Part shown: one piece after another, positions 1-9,500 of the stretch | Numbering within the stretch: the first letter of the stretch is position 1 | How the letters are laid out: every line of letters begins with the position of its first letter | Source of the DNA: Nonomuraea endophytica | GTDB lineage: Bacteria > Actinomycetota > Actinomycetes > Streptosporangiales > Streptosporangiaceae | Assembly: GCF_014203235.1 (NCBI RefSeq) | Contig: NZ_JACHIN010000009.1 | Coordinates: 127,539 to 191,538 of the forward strand | Direction: 5' to 3' | DNA length: 64,000 nucleotides | The notes under the pieces: generated by a model | Told to the model about the DNA's origin: nothing | The model's database searches: none | Seen by the model: the letters and a program-made list of their open reading frames with translations, nothing else | Translations under genes and position numbers: made by a program

Positions 1-138
1 GTCGAGCTGCGGCACCTTGGCCAGTGCCGCCTTGATCATCTGCACGGTCAGGTCGTCGGGACGGATGTCCTTCAACGACCCTTTGAAGGCACGGCCGATC
101 GGCGAGCGTGCGGTCGCGACGATGACAGCCTCAGGCAT
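1..138 (-). CDS. Thiolase (acetyl-CoA C-acyltransferase), N-terminal fragment
   Basis: This is the first 46 codons of a gene that runs off the left edge. The protein begins MPEAVIVATARSPIGRAFKG, the classic N-terminus of thiolase-superfamily acetyl-CoA acyltransferases, which cleave or condense beta-ketoacyl-CoA. The catalytic cysteines lie outside the window. The ATG at 138 has a purine-rich GAGGAGGGG just upstream on the minus strand. A FadA-type thiolase beside an SGNH hydrolase and cbs matches the mycobacterial fadA3 neighbourhood (known context). The substrate range, short-chain or lipid/steroid, cannot be read from this fragment. Confidence 0.88.
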   Translation of the reverse strand, partial: MPEAVIVATARSPIGRAFKGSLKDIRPDDLTVQMIKAALAKVPQLD

Positions 139-194
139 GGGAGCCCCTCCTCGGTTGGCATTCCCCAGAACTATATTTCAGTCGGGATCGCCTC

Positions 195-1241
195 TCAGCA
201 GAGGGCCTTGGCGGCGATGCCGAACAGGTCGGCGGTGGAGGCCTTCTCGGTGCCGGGGTTCAGCGAGAGCGTCATCGTGGCGCCGTCGTCGGTGGTGAAG
301 CTGAAGGTCAGGTAGCCGATCAGCTCGCCGCTGTGCCCCCACGCCGCCTTGCCGCAGGGCAGCGGGTACTTCTGCAGGCCCAGGCCGTAACCGAACCCGG
401 CCTTGGTGTCCTCGGTGGTCCGCATCGCCGCCAGTGACTTCGCGCTGGTGAGCTTCCCGGTCAGCAGCGCCTTGGTGAAGCGGTTGAGGTCACGGGTGGT
501 GGAGATCATCTCGCCCGCCGCGCCGTCCAGGGACGGGTTCATCCTGGTCGCGTCGGTCATCTTCCCGTCCACGGGCTCGTAACCGCGAGCGTGCGGGTAC
601 GGCACGCCCGGCCGGTCACCGGGCACCGACGTCTGGTTCAGCCGGAGCGGCCGCAGGATCCGCCGCTCCACCTCCTTGCCATAGGGCCGGCCGGTCACCT
701 TCTCGATGATCATCCCGGCCACCACGTAGTTGGTGTTCGAGTACGACCACGCCTTGCCCGGCTCCCTGTGCCCGCCCTTGTCCGCGACCTTCAGCAGTCC
801 GGCCGGCTCGTAGTGCCGGAAGCGGTCCTTGCCACGCCAGCGGTTGGTGGAATACCCGGCCTCGTGCATGTAGTCATATAGGCCGCTGGTGTGGTTGAGC
901 ACCTGCCGTACCGTGGCGGCGCCCTTGACCTGCTCGCCCAGGTAGGTGGAGACGGGCGCGTCCAGCCGGACCTTGCCCTCGTCCACGAGCTGCATGATCA
1001 CGGTGGCGGCGAACGTCTTGGTGACGCTCCCGATCCGGAAGTGCCCGTCAGCCCTGGCCGGCGCCTTCGACCCGAGGCTTCTCGTGCCCGCGGCGGCCGT
1101 CCAGGTGCCCGCCTTGTTCTCCACCCGGATCAGCGCGGCCGTGGCCTTGTCGTCGGTGACCAGCTTGTCCAGCATGCCCTGGACCTCGTCGGCGGGCGTG
1201 GCGGCGGTGAAGGCGAGGGCGGCGATCAACAGTGTCTTCAT
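195..1241 (-). CDS. Serine hydrolase of the class C beta-lactamase / DD-peptidase family
   Basis: The 348-residue protein starts with a short hydrophobic signal-like segment (MKTLLIAALAFTAATPA) and is probably exported. All three active-site boxes of the beta-lactamase/DD-carboxypeptidase fold are visible: SxxK at Ser72-Lys75 (SVTK), the tyrosine box Y167-S-N, and HSG at 303-305, which replaces KTG as in many esterase-type members. The length fits a single catalytic domain. The substrate could be a peptidoglycan stem peptide, a beta-lactam or an ester, and sequence alone does not decide. It is followed on the same strand by nothing obviously linked; the thiolase lies 56 bp downstream. Confidence 0.88.
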   Translation of the reverse strand: MKTLLIAALAFTAATPADEVQGMLDKLVTDDKATAALIRVENKAGTWTAAAGTRSLGSKAPARADGHFRIGSVTKTFAATVIMQLVDEGKVRLDAPVSTYLGEQVKGAATVRQVLNHTSGLYDYMHEAGYSTNRWRGKDRFRHYEPAGLLKVADKGGHREPGKAWSYSNTNYVVAGMIIEKVTGRPYGKEVERRILRPLRLNQTSVPGDRPGVPYPHARGYEPVDGKMTDATRMNPSLDGAAGEMISTTRDLNRFTKALLTGKLTSAKSLAAMRTTEDTKAGFGYGLGLQKYPLPCGKAAWGHSGELIGYLTFSFTTDDGATMTLSLNPGTEKASTADLFGIAAKALC

Positions 1242-1318
1242 GCCCGGAAACGCTACGAGCGGGCGGGCGGCGTTCCCATGAGGTGCGCCATCCGGTTGAC
1301 CTGGGGTAAACCACAGGG

Positions 1319-1690
1319 CTAGTAGCCGCAGGCCCGGGTGACGACCTGGAGCGAGCGGGTGGTCTCCGTGCGGATCTTCTGGACGGCGGCGGGCCCGTCG
1401 GTGACCTCGATCTCCTGGTAGGAGCGGGACAGGGCGCCCAGCGCGTCGCTGAGCGTGGCGTTGCCGGACTTGACGCCGATGTTCTTCAGCCGCTCCGCCG
1501 CCGCGTCCAGGGCCTTGTCCAGCTCGGGTGGTTTGCCCGCCAGGCCGGGGATCCTCGTCAGGAGGTCGTCGGCGACCTTGGTGGCCTCGTCGCAGGCCTC
1601 GGTCGCGTTGAGGATGGCTCCTGCCTCCTGGATGGTGCCGCAGCCAGAGGCGAGCACGACCGCAGCGAGGACGGCCGAGAGTCGTCTCAT
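1319..1690 (-). CDS. Small lipoprotein of unknown function
   Basis: I start this gene at the ATG at 1690 (MRRLSAVLAAVVLASGC), because the longer frame would begin at a TTG with no ribosome site. The first 16 residues are a lipoprotein signal ending in the lipobox L-A-S-G-Cys17, so the mature protein should be anchored to the outer face of the membrane. The remaining ~105 residues are mostly helical and alanine/leucine-rich, with a second cysteine three residues from the end. I recognise no family. It lies between the serine hydrolase and a PQQ-propeller lipoprotein, all on one strand, which suggests a small set of cell-envelope genes. Confidence 0.75.
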   Translation of the reverse strand: MRRLSAVLAAVVLASGCGTIQEAGAILNATEACDEATKVADDLLTRIPGLAGKPPELDKALDAAAERLKNIGVKSGNATLSDALGALSRSYQEIEVTDGPAAVQKIRTETTRSLQVVTRACGY

Positions 1691-1747
1691 GCGAGCGACC
1701 CTACCCAACCCGGTGCGGGGGCCGGTCCCGGAACCGGCCCCGGGGGA

Positions 1748-3100
1748 CTATCCGTACATGCCGGGCGCGTTGGGGGTGCCGTCGTTGACGCCGTGGACGG
1801 CGCCCTTCTCATCGCGCCACATCCGCCAGCCCTCCTGGCTGCCGGTGAACCACGACGGCGGGGCCGACGAGCCGGGGACGCGCTTGCCGGCCGCCAGGTC
1901 GTACTCGCAGACCGCGGCCACAGAGTAGAAGCCGGGCGCCTGCCCGCGCAGCGGCAGCGGCTTGGGGTCGGTGACGCAGAAGCTCCAGCCGGTCTCGTCC
2001 TCGATCGGCAGCGGCTTGCCCGAGGCCAGGTCGTAGGCGGTGCCCTTGGTGTTGTGCTTGAGGAAGCCGAGCTTGTCCATGCGGTCGGGGAAGGCCAGCC
2101 ACCAGCCGGAGCCGGGCACCTGGGTGGCGGTGATCTGGCCGACGACTCGGCCGCTGTCGGAGTCGAGGCGGGCGAAGCCGCCATAGGCGCCCTGCTGGTC
2201 GACCGGGCGGACGACGGGGGCGAAGCCGGGGTTGCCGCTCGGGTAGACGCGGACGACCGAGGGCCGCATCCAGTTGACGCTGCCGTCGCTGATCCGCATG
2301 GAGAACAGCCCGAACGTGGAGACCTTCTTCGTGCGCGGGTCGGTGTAGGGGGCGATGTAGCCGGTGAGGTTGTCGCCGGTGGCGCCGAAGGCCCAGCCGC
2401 CCGACATGTCGATGCCGGGGCCGAGTGCCTGCTCCAACGGCTGCTGCCACTGGAGCTTGCCGGTCTTGAGCTCGTAGGACTCGATCATGGGGTTGGCCGC
2501 GAGCCTCAGCAGCAGGACCCGGTTGGCGTCCGCCCACTCGACCTCGGCGATGCCGGGCAGCTTCCACATGGTCTTGCCGGTGCCGGGCTCGAGCACGACG
2601 ACGCGGGCGCCGCTCAGCGCGGTGTGCTCCGACAGGCAGATGTACGGCCCGCAGCGCTGCGGCCCGAACGTCGAGTGCACCGGCCTGGCCCACTTCTGCT
2701 GCCCGGTGCGCCCGTCGCGGGCGATGAGGGTGGCGTTCCAGCGGGACTTCTTGGCCGGGTCGAGCGCGACCACCACGGGGCGGCCGTCGGCGGCCGGCAC
2801 GATCGCGGGGGCCGAGACGCCCATGCCGGGCAGGCGTCCGGCCATCGTGGACGGGTACTGCCACAGCTTCTTGCCGGACTTCTGGTCGAGCGCGACGGTC
2901 TCGAGGTTGCCGTCTGGCTTCATGGAGGTGGTCGTGACGACGCCTCCGGCGGTGGCCATGCGGCTGACCGCGTTGACGTCGGTGTTGTGCCACGTGGGGA
3001 ATTCGGCGGTGGCCGCGTCGCTGCCGGAACAGCCGGCGGCGGCGAGCACGGCGAGGGCGAGGGCCGGTTTCGTGAGAGGTCGGAGCACGAGGCTATCCAT
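1748..3100 (-). CDS. PQQ-type beta-propeller lipoprotein
   Basis: The protein is 450 residues and begins with a signal ending in the lipobox L-A-A-A-G-Cys24. The rest has repeated blades of the type 'D(Q/x)xSGKKLWQ', 'xxRTGQQKWARPV', 'PGTGKTMWKLP' and 'LKTGKLQWQQP', the hallmark of PQQ-like beta-propeller repeats. No PQQ-ligand set or dehydrogenase C-terminus is evident, so I read it as a binding or scaffold propeller and not an enzyme. The ATG at 3100 has GGAG touching it; a GTG at 3088 has better spacing and keeps a good signal peptide, so the true start may be four codons later. Confidence 0.85.
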   Translation of the reverse strand: MDSLVLRPLTKPALALAVLAAAGCSGSDAATAEFPTWHNTDVNAVSRMATAGGVVTTTSMKPDGNLETVALDQKSGKKLWQYPSTMAGRLPGMGVSAPAIVPAADGRPVVVALDPAKKSRWNATLIARDGRTGQQKWARPVHSTFGPQRCGPYICLSEHTALSGARVVVLEPGTGKTMWKLPGIAEVEWADANRVLLLRLAANPMIESYELKTGKLQWQQPLEQALGPGIDMSGGWAFGATGDNLTGYIAPYTDPRTKKVSTFGLFSMRISDGSVNWMRPSVVRVYPSGNPGFAPVVRPVDQQGAYGGFARLDSDSGRVVGQITATQVPGSGWWLAFPDRMDKLGFLKHNTKGTAYDLASGKPLPIEDETGWSFCVTDPKPLPLRGQAPGFYSVAAVCEYDLAAGKRVPGSSAPPSWFTGSQEGWRMWRDEKGAVHGVNDGTPNAPGMYG

Positions 3101-3149
3101 CTCCAGTGGGGACGGGGCGTGGCGGCTCGGCCTCGGAGGGTGACCGGGG

Positions 3150-4133
3150 TCAGGCGTCGTTGAGCAGCTCTCCCAGCCGCCGGCGGAACAACGTCACCCA
3201 CTTTCCGTAGGGGCCGGTCGCCCGCCCGGCGACCCGGGTCGCGGTGACCTCGGTTCCGGGTTCCTCCGCGGCCGTGGCCGCCGCAAGGTAGATCGGTTGC
3301 AGTCCTTCGCCACGGACGGGTCGCGGCTCGGGCCACAACGCCAACGCAGCGCATACAGAAGGTAGCACCGCGTAAGCAGCCTGGGCGTAACCTCGGTCAG
3401 ATGGATGGAAACGATCCGGTCCGAACATTTCGCCCGGGTTTGTTGCGAATTCCGGGCCGAGGATGTCGGCGAACGCGACCGTCCTGCCGCCCGCCTCGAC
3501 CACGGCCACCGTCTGCGCGGCGGCCAGCTGGCGGCTCCACCGCCGGGTGACCCAGCGCAACGGCTGCGCCAGCGGGCGTACGGTCCCCAGGTCCGGGCAG
3601 GTCCCCACGACCACCTCGGCACCCGCCTCGCGCAGCCGGCGCACCGCCTTGGACAGATGCCGCACCGCCACCGCCGGCGGCGTCTGGGTGGTGACGTCGT
3701 TGGCGCCCACGAAGACGACCGCGATCTCCGGCCGCACCCGCAGCGCCTGGTCCACCTGATCGCCCAGGTCGGCGGACGGCGCCCCGGAACGGCCGAACAC
3801 GTCGAGCCGCACCGGCCGCTCCGCCACGGCGGCCAGGCCGTGGGCGAGCAGCACACCCGGCGTCCTGCCCGGGTCGGTCATGCCGAGCCCGACCGAGGTC
3901 GAGTCGCCGAGCATGACGAGCCGCACCGGCTCGCCCGGAAAGTCCCCGTACACGCCGTCGGACGGCGGGCCCTCCATGCCGTGCGGACGGCCGATCACCT
4001 TGCGCGCGACCAGGCTCTCCGCCATCAGGAGTCCGTAGGCCGTGGCTCCCAGGGCCGTCAGCCCGCCGCCTCCGAGCGCGGCCGCGGCTGCGATCTTCCG
4101 CGCCGCCCGCGCCACCCCCGGTGTCCAGATCAC
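3150..4133 (-). CDS. SGNH/GDSL-family hydrolase, membrane-anchored
   Basis: The GTG at 4133 is chosen because GAGGGGGG precedes it; the open frame extends upstream without a ribosome site. An N-terminal hydrophobic segment (about residues 10-35) should anchor or export the protein. The SGNH block I motif is VMLGDSTSVGLG with catalytic Ser78, block III shows VFVGANDVT, and the block V Asp/His pair lies in 'DRFHPSDRGYAQAA'. These features predict an esterase/lipase or acyl hydrolase outside the membrane. It is divergent from cbs, as is the SGNH protein Rv1075c near cbs in M. tuberculosis (known). The natural substrate is unknown. Confidence 0.85.
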   Translation of the reverse strand: MIWTPGVARAARKIAAAAALGGGGLTALGATAYGLLMAESLVARKVIGRPHGMEGPPSDGVYGDFPGEPVRLVMLGDSTSVGLGMTDPGRTPGVLLAHGLAAVAERPVRLDVFGRSGAPSADLGDQVDQALRVRPEIAVVFVGANDVTTQTPPAVAVRHLSKAVRRLREAGAEVVVGTCPDLGTVRPLAQPLRWVTRRWSRQLAAAQTVAVVEAGGRTVAFADILGPEFATNPGEMFGPDRFHPSDRGYAQAAYAVLPSVCAALALWPEPRPVRGEGLQPIYLAAATAAEEPGTEVTATRVAGRATGPYGKWVTLFRRRLGELLNDA

Positions 4134-4260
4134 GTAGCGTGCCCCCCTCGACCCCACTGGCGGTAGCGTTTGTCTGAAACTAGCCGAGCGCCCGCCACCC
4201 CCTGGGGATCTCGGCGCCTGGCAAGCTGACCAAGCTTCGGTAAAGAAGGTGAACACCTCG

Positions 4261-5637
4261 GTGCGCGTTTACGATTCCCTGGTCGAGCTCATGGGGAACA
4301 CCCCGCTCGTCCGGCTGCACAAGGTATCCGCGGGACTGCCTGCCCAGGTGCTCGCCAAGGTCGAGTACTTCAACCCCGGCGGATCGGTCAAGGACCGCAT
4401 CGCCGTACGCATGATCGAGGCCGCCGAGCAGTCGGGAGCGCTGCGGCCCGGCGGCACCATCGTGGAGCCGACCTCGGGCAACACCGGCGTCGGCCTGGCC
4501 ATCGTGGCCCAGACCAAGGGCTACCGGTGTGTCTTCGTGGTCCCCGACAAGGTCGCCCAGGACAAGATCGCCGTGCTGCGCGCCTACGGCGCCGACGTCG
4601 TGGTCTGCCCGACGGCCGTCTCGCCCGACCACCCCGAGTCCTACTACTCGGTCTCCGACCGGCTGGCCCAGGAGATCCCCAACGCCTGGAAGCCCGACCA
4701 ATACTCCAACGTGAACAACCCCGACTCCCACTACCACTCCACGGGGCCGGAGCTGTGGGAGCAGACCGAGGGCCGGATCACCCACTTCGTGGCGGGCGTG
4801 GGCACGGGCGGCACGATCAGCGGCACCGGCCGCTACCTCAAGGAGGTCTCCGGCGGCCGGGTGAAGATCATCGGCGCCGACCCCGAAGGCTCGGTGTACT
4901 CGGGTGGGTCGGGCCGGCCGTACCTGGTGGAAGGGGTGGGCGAGGACATCTGGCCGGCCACCTACGACACCACGATCTGCGACGAGATCATCGCGGTCTC
5001 CGACAAGGAGTCCTTCAACATGACCCGCCGCCTGGCCCGCGAGGAGGGGCTGCTGGTGGGCGGTTCGTGCGGGATGGCGGTGGTGGCGGCGCTGCGCGTG
5101 GCCGCCAAGGCCGCTCCGACGGACGTCGTGGCCGTGCTGCTGCCCGACGGCGGACGCGGCTACCTGTCGAAGATCTTCAACGACGACTGGATGGCCGACT
5201 ACGGCTTCCTGACCACCTCGTCCGACGAGGGTCTTGTGGCCGACGTGCTGGCTCGCAAGGGCGCCGGGTTGCCGGAGTTCGTGCACGTGCACCCGCACGA
5301 GTCGGTCGCCGAGGCGATCGCGATCATGCGCGAGTACTCGGTGTCGCAGCTGCCGGTCATGAAGGAGGAGCCGCCGGTCATGGCGGCCGAGGTGGTCGGC
5401 TCGATCGTGGAGCGCGACCTGCTGGAGGCGCTCTACCGGGGCCGGCTCAAGGCGGACGACCCGATCGCCGAGCACATGTCGCAGCCGCTGCCCACGATCG
5501 GCGGCGGCGAGCCTGTCGCACGCGCGGTCGAGGCGCTGGAGAAGGCGGACGCCGCGGTGGTCCTGGAAGACGGCAAGCCCGCCGGGCTGCTCACCCGGCA
5601 GGACCTGCTCGCCTTCCTGGCCAACTCCGCGCACTAG
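4261..5637 (+). CDS. cbs: Cystathionine beta-synthase
   Basis: This PLP enzyme condenses serine (or O-acetylserine) with homocysteine to give cystathionine, the first step of transsulfuration. The fold-type II signature is complete: GNTPLVRL, the Schiff-base lysine Lys44 in FNPGGSVKDR, the phosphate-binding loop EPTSGNTGVG, and GVGTGGTISGTGRYLKE. A C-terminal pair of CBS (Bateman) repeats covers roughly residues 330-455, so adenylate- or SAM-type control is possible. Two GTG codons compete. I prefer 4261, which has AAGAAGG about 11 nt upstream and matches the usual family N-terminus; the frame is also open from 4249. The downstream gamma-lyase at 11169 completes the pathway. Confidence 0.95.
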   Translation: MRVYDSLVELMGNTPLVRLHKVSAGLPAQVLAKVEYFNPGGSVKDRIAVRMIEAAEQSGALRPGGTIVEPTSGNTGVGLAIVAQTKGYRCVFVVPDKVAQDKIAVLRAYGADVVVCPTAVSPDHPESYYSVSDRLAQEIPNAWKPDQYSNVNNPDSHYHSTGPELWEQTEGRITHFVAGVGTGGTISGTGRYLKEVSGGRVKIIGADPEGSVYSGGSGRPYLVEGVGEDIWPATYDTTICDEIIAVSDKESFNMTRRLAREEGLLVGGSCGMAVVAALRVAAKAAPTDVVAVLLPDGGRGYLSKIFNDDWMADYGFLTTSSDEGLVADVLARKGAGLPEFVHVHPHESVAEAIAIMREYSVSQLPVMKEEPPVMAAEVVGSIVERDLLEALYRGRLKADDPIAEHMSQPLPTIGGGEPVARAVEALEKADAAVVLEDGKPAGLLTRQDLLAFLANSAH

Positions 5638-6491
5638 GGGTTCTTGATCGATTCGATCACGGCGCCGAGGCCCTCGGCGCCGCGCCCTTCCCGGTCCGTG
5701 CGCGCGAACAGTTCCTTCAGCGCCGCCGGCATGGAGGTCTCCAGGCCGGCGTCGCGGAAGGCGTGCAGGGCGTGCTCCATGCCGACGGCCTGCATGCGCA
5801 GGCTGTTGTCGGCGCCCGGGTAGACGCCGGCGTCGATCTCCTCGGTGAGGATCTTCAGGAAGCCCATCGGGCCGTCGCCCGCCAGCGAGCCCACGAGCCC
5901 CTGGAAGAACGGCACGATCTCGGCCGCCTTCACCCCGGCGCTGCCGAGGAGCGCCGCCGAGTACATGTAGGCGGTCAGCGTGGACCAGAACACGTAGAGC
6001 TGCGACTGGTAGTACATCATCGCCAAGCCCTCGTCCGCGCCCACGTGGACCACCTCGCCCAGCGCCGCGAGCGTCGCGGTGTGCCGGTCGAGCACCTCGC
6101 GCGGCCCGCTGTAGAAGGCGAAGGAACCCGGCTCGCCGATGCCCGGCGGCGGCACCATGATGCCCGCCGTCACCAGCACGCCGCCGCGCCCGGCCACCCA
6201 CGCCGCCGCCTCCCGCAGCTTGGCCGGGGTGTCGGAGCTGAGGTTGACCAGCACCTTGCCGTCGAGGTCCACGCCGTCGAGGCTGTCGTACATCGCCTGG
6301 TAGTCGAGCTGGCTGATCACCATGAGGTCGCCGGTCGGCCGCTCGGCCCGCTTGGCGCCGAGCTCCACCAGCGGGTCGGCCTTGGCGGCCGTCCGGTTCC
6401 ACACGGTCACGTCGTAGCCGGCCTTGAGGAACGTCCGCGCCATCTGGGCGCCCATCGGCCCGAGGCCGATCACTGTCACCTGAGTCGTCAT
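5634..6491 (-). CDS. NADPH-dependent imine reductase / reductive-aminase-like dehydrogenase
   Basis: The 285-residue protein has an N-terminal Rossmann fold with VIGLGPMGAQMARTFLKAGY and the NADP-favouring VWNRT at the second strand. The C-terminal half (MMYYQSQLYVFWSTLTAYMY followed by GLETSMPAAL) resembles the helical domain of imine reductases and reductive aminases, within the beta-hydroxyacid dehydrogenase superfamily. Start ATG 6491 has AGGGTGAAG at good distance. It is divergent from a BTAD regulator across only 66 bp, so that regulator may control it. Its stop shares CTAG (5634-5637) with the stop of cbs. The physiological imine or ketone substrate is unknown. Confidence 0.85.
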   Translation of the reverse strand: MTTQVTVIGLGPMGAQMARTFLKAGYDVTVWNRTAAKADPLVELGAKRAERPTGDLMVISQLDYQAMYDSLDGVDLDGKVLVNLSSDTPAKLREAAAWVAGRGGVLVTAGIMVPPPGIGEPGSFAFYSGPREVLDRHTATLAALGEVVHVGADEGLAMMYYQSQLYVFWSTLTAYMYSAALLGSAGVKAAEIVPFFQGLVGSLAGDGPMGFLKILTEEIDAGVYPGADNSLRMQAVGMEHALHAFRDAGLETSMPAALKELFARTDREGRGAEGLGAVIESIKNP

Positions 6492-6557
6492 GGCTTCACC
6501 CTGCGAGAGGCCGCCACGGAATCTCCACGGACCCGCTACGGGTTTAATCGGTACGTG

Positions 6558-9500
6558 GTGAGATTCGGGGTGCTGGGACCGCTCGCGGTGTGGGGCGACG
6601 ACGGTGAGCCGCTGCACGTGGCCGAGCCCAAGGTGCGCGCGCTCCTGGCCGACCTGCTCGTGCACGGTGGTCGCCCGGTCTCGGCGGACCGGCTGATCGA
6701 CGACCTGTGGCGCGAGCGCCCCTCGCGCAACCCGACCGGCACGTTGCAGGCCCGCGTCTCGCAGCTCCGCCGTGCCCTGGGCGATCCCGGGCTGGTCGTG
6801 CGCGGCCCCGCCGGCTACCGGATCGTGGCCGACCGCGTGGACGCGGCCGTCTTCGAGGAACTGCTCGCCCGCCGCGCCGCCCCGCCGCACGAGCGCGCGG
6901 CCGAGCTGGGCGAGGCGCTGGCGTTGTGGCGCGGCCCCGCCTACGCCGACGTGGCCGACCTCGACTTCGCCCGTCCCGCGATCGCGCGCCTGGAAGAGCT
7001 GCGCCTGGCCGCCGTCGAAGAGCTGTCCGAGGTACGGCTGGCGCTCGGCGAGCCGGTCGAGGTGGCCGATCTGGTGGCCGAGCACCCGCTGCGCGAGCGG
7101 CTGAGAGCCGTGCACATGCGCGCCCTCTACCGCCAGGGCCGCCAGAGCGAGGCCCTGGCCACCTACGCCGACCTCCGCGAGAGGCTGGCCGGAGAGCTGG
7201 GCCTCGACCCGTCGCCGGAGCTGGCCGACCTGCACACCAAGATCCTCCGTCAGGACCCCGCCCTCCACACCACCCCCGAACCCCACCCCCGCCACGGGGA
7301 CGCCACGTCTGGTCTGCCTGCCGCCCTCACCCCGCTGGTCGGCAGGGACGACCAGCTCGCCGAGGTCGCCGACCGGCTCGGCCGCGACCGGCTGGTCACG
7401 CTGACCGGTCCCGGCGGCGTGGGCAAGACCAGCCTCGCTCTGGAGGTCGCCCGCCGCCGCACCGAGCAGGTGTACCTCGCCGAGCTCACCGGCGCCACCC
7501 ATCCGGCCGACGTGCTGGCGGCGGTGGTCGGGGTGCGCGACGACTCCTCGCAGCCACTGGAGCCGCGGATCGCGCGGGCGCTGAGCGGCAGGCGGGCACT
7601 GCTCGTGCTGGACAACTGCGAGCACCTGATCGAGCCGGTGGCCCACCTGGCGGCGACCCTGCTGAAGGCGGCGCCGGAGCTGCGGGTGCTGGCCACGAGC
7701 CAGGAGCCGCTGGGTGTGACCGGCGAGCGGGTCCACGTGGTGCCGCCGCTGGCCGAGGACGACGCGGTGACCCTGTTCGCGGCGCGGGCGGGCATCGAGC
7801 CGGGCCCGGCGGCGCGCACGATCTGCCGCAGGCTGGACGGCATCCCGCTGGCGCTGGAGCTGGCCGCGACGCGGGTGCGGGCGCTCGGGGCCGATGAGCT
7901 GGCCAGGCGGCTGGACGACCGGTTCCGGCTGCTCAACACCGGGATGCGGGACGCGCCGGCGCGGCAGCGGACGCTCCGGGCGATGATCGACTGGAGCTGG
8001 GACCTGCTGAGCGAGCCGGAGCGGCTGGTGTTGCGCAGGCTGGCCGTACACGCTGATGGGTGCACGCTGGAGGCGGCGGAGCAGGTGTGCGCGGAGGACG
8101 GCCACGACGTGCTCGACCTGCTGGGCAGGCTGGTGGATCGGTCGCTGGTCATGCCGGGGCCGAGGTTCCGGCTGCTGGAGTCCGTGGCGGCCTATGGGGT
8201 GGAGCGGCTGCGGGAGGCCGGTGAGTACGAGCTGGTCAGGGAACGGCACGCGCGCTACTACACGGCGCTGGCCGAGCGCGCCGACCTGCGCGGGCACGGC
8301 CAGCGCGACTGCCTGGAACGGCTCGACCAGGAGAGCGGCAACCTGCGCTTGGCGCTCGAAGGGTCCGAGCCGCTGCGGCTGGTCAACGCGATGGCCTGGT
8401 ACTGGTTCCTGCGCGGGCGGCTGGGCGAGGCGCGCAGGTCGCTGGCCTATGCGCTGACCAGGGGCGGGCCCGCGGGGCGGAGCGCGATGGCGGCCATGTG
8501 GCTGGCCGGGTTCACCAAGGTGATCGGCGAACCGGCCGAGGCGGTGCCCTACGACGACCTGGATCCGCTGGGGCGGGCGGTGCACGACTGGTTCCTCAGC
8601 CAGGTGGCCTGGGCCTACGGCGGCTTCTCCGTCCACGACGACCAGGTGGAGAAGGCGCTGACGGCGTTCGGGGCGATGGGGGAGCGCTGGGGCGTGGCCG
8701 CCTCGCTCGCGCTGCGGGCCAGGCTGGCGGTGGGCCGCGGCGACCTGGCGGCCATGGAGCGTGACGGCGCTCGTAGCCTGGAGATCTTCGGTGAGCTCGG
8801 CGACCGCTGGGGTCAGGCCGAGGCCATGGACGCGCTCGACCTGGTCGCCGAGATTCGCGGCGACTACGCGCGGGCCGCTGAGCTGCGCGAGGAGCAGCTG
8901 CGCCTGATGGGGGAACTGGGCATCGCCTCGCCGTTCAAGCTCTCCGGGCTGGGCCGGCTGGCGCTGCTGGAGGGCGACTACGCGCGCGCCGACGACTACC
9001 ACGAGCGGGCCCGCGCGCTGGCGGTCGAGCAGTCGGTGAAGTCAGCGGAGGAGCACGCGGTGCTCGGGCTGGCGATCAGCGCGCGCCGCCAGGGCCGCTA
9101 CGCCGACGCCGAGGACTACCTGCTGCCGTGGTTCGCCTGGCTGCGGCAGGTCGGTGGCACGCCGGGCATCGCGTTCGCGCTGGCCGAGCTGGGCTTCGCC
9201 GCCGAGCAGCGGGGCGACGCCGAGACCGCGCTGGACCGGCAGAAGGAGGGTTATGCGGCCGCCGCCTCCACCGGCGACCCGCGCGCGGTCGCGCTGGCAC
9301 TCGAAGGGCTGGCGGGCGCGCTCTCGCTGGCCGGCCGCGCCGAGGAGGCCGCCCGCCACCTGGGTACGGCCGCCGCCATGCGGAAGTCGGTGGGCGCCCC
9401 GCTGCCCGAGAGCGAGCGGCTGGACGTCGACCGGATCACCGCCCGCATCAGGACGACCCTGGACGGCAGGGCGTTCGCCGAGGCCTTCCGCTCAGGCGAG

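Noticed and set aside
4527-6557. Plus-strand frame running into the BTAD gene from upstream
   Set aside because: It overlaps cbs in another frame and has the Arg/Gly-rich composition of a shadow. The regulator's winged helix begins at 6555/6558.
5634-9002. A 1122-codon open frame on the minus strand opposite the BTAD regulator
   Set aside because: Only its last 286 codons (from 6491) are a real gene. The rest is a high-GC antisense frame, low in family motifs and rich in Arg, Gln, His and Pro.
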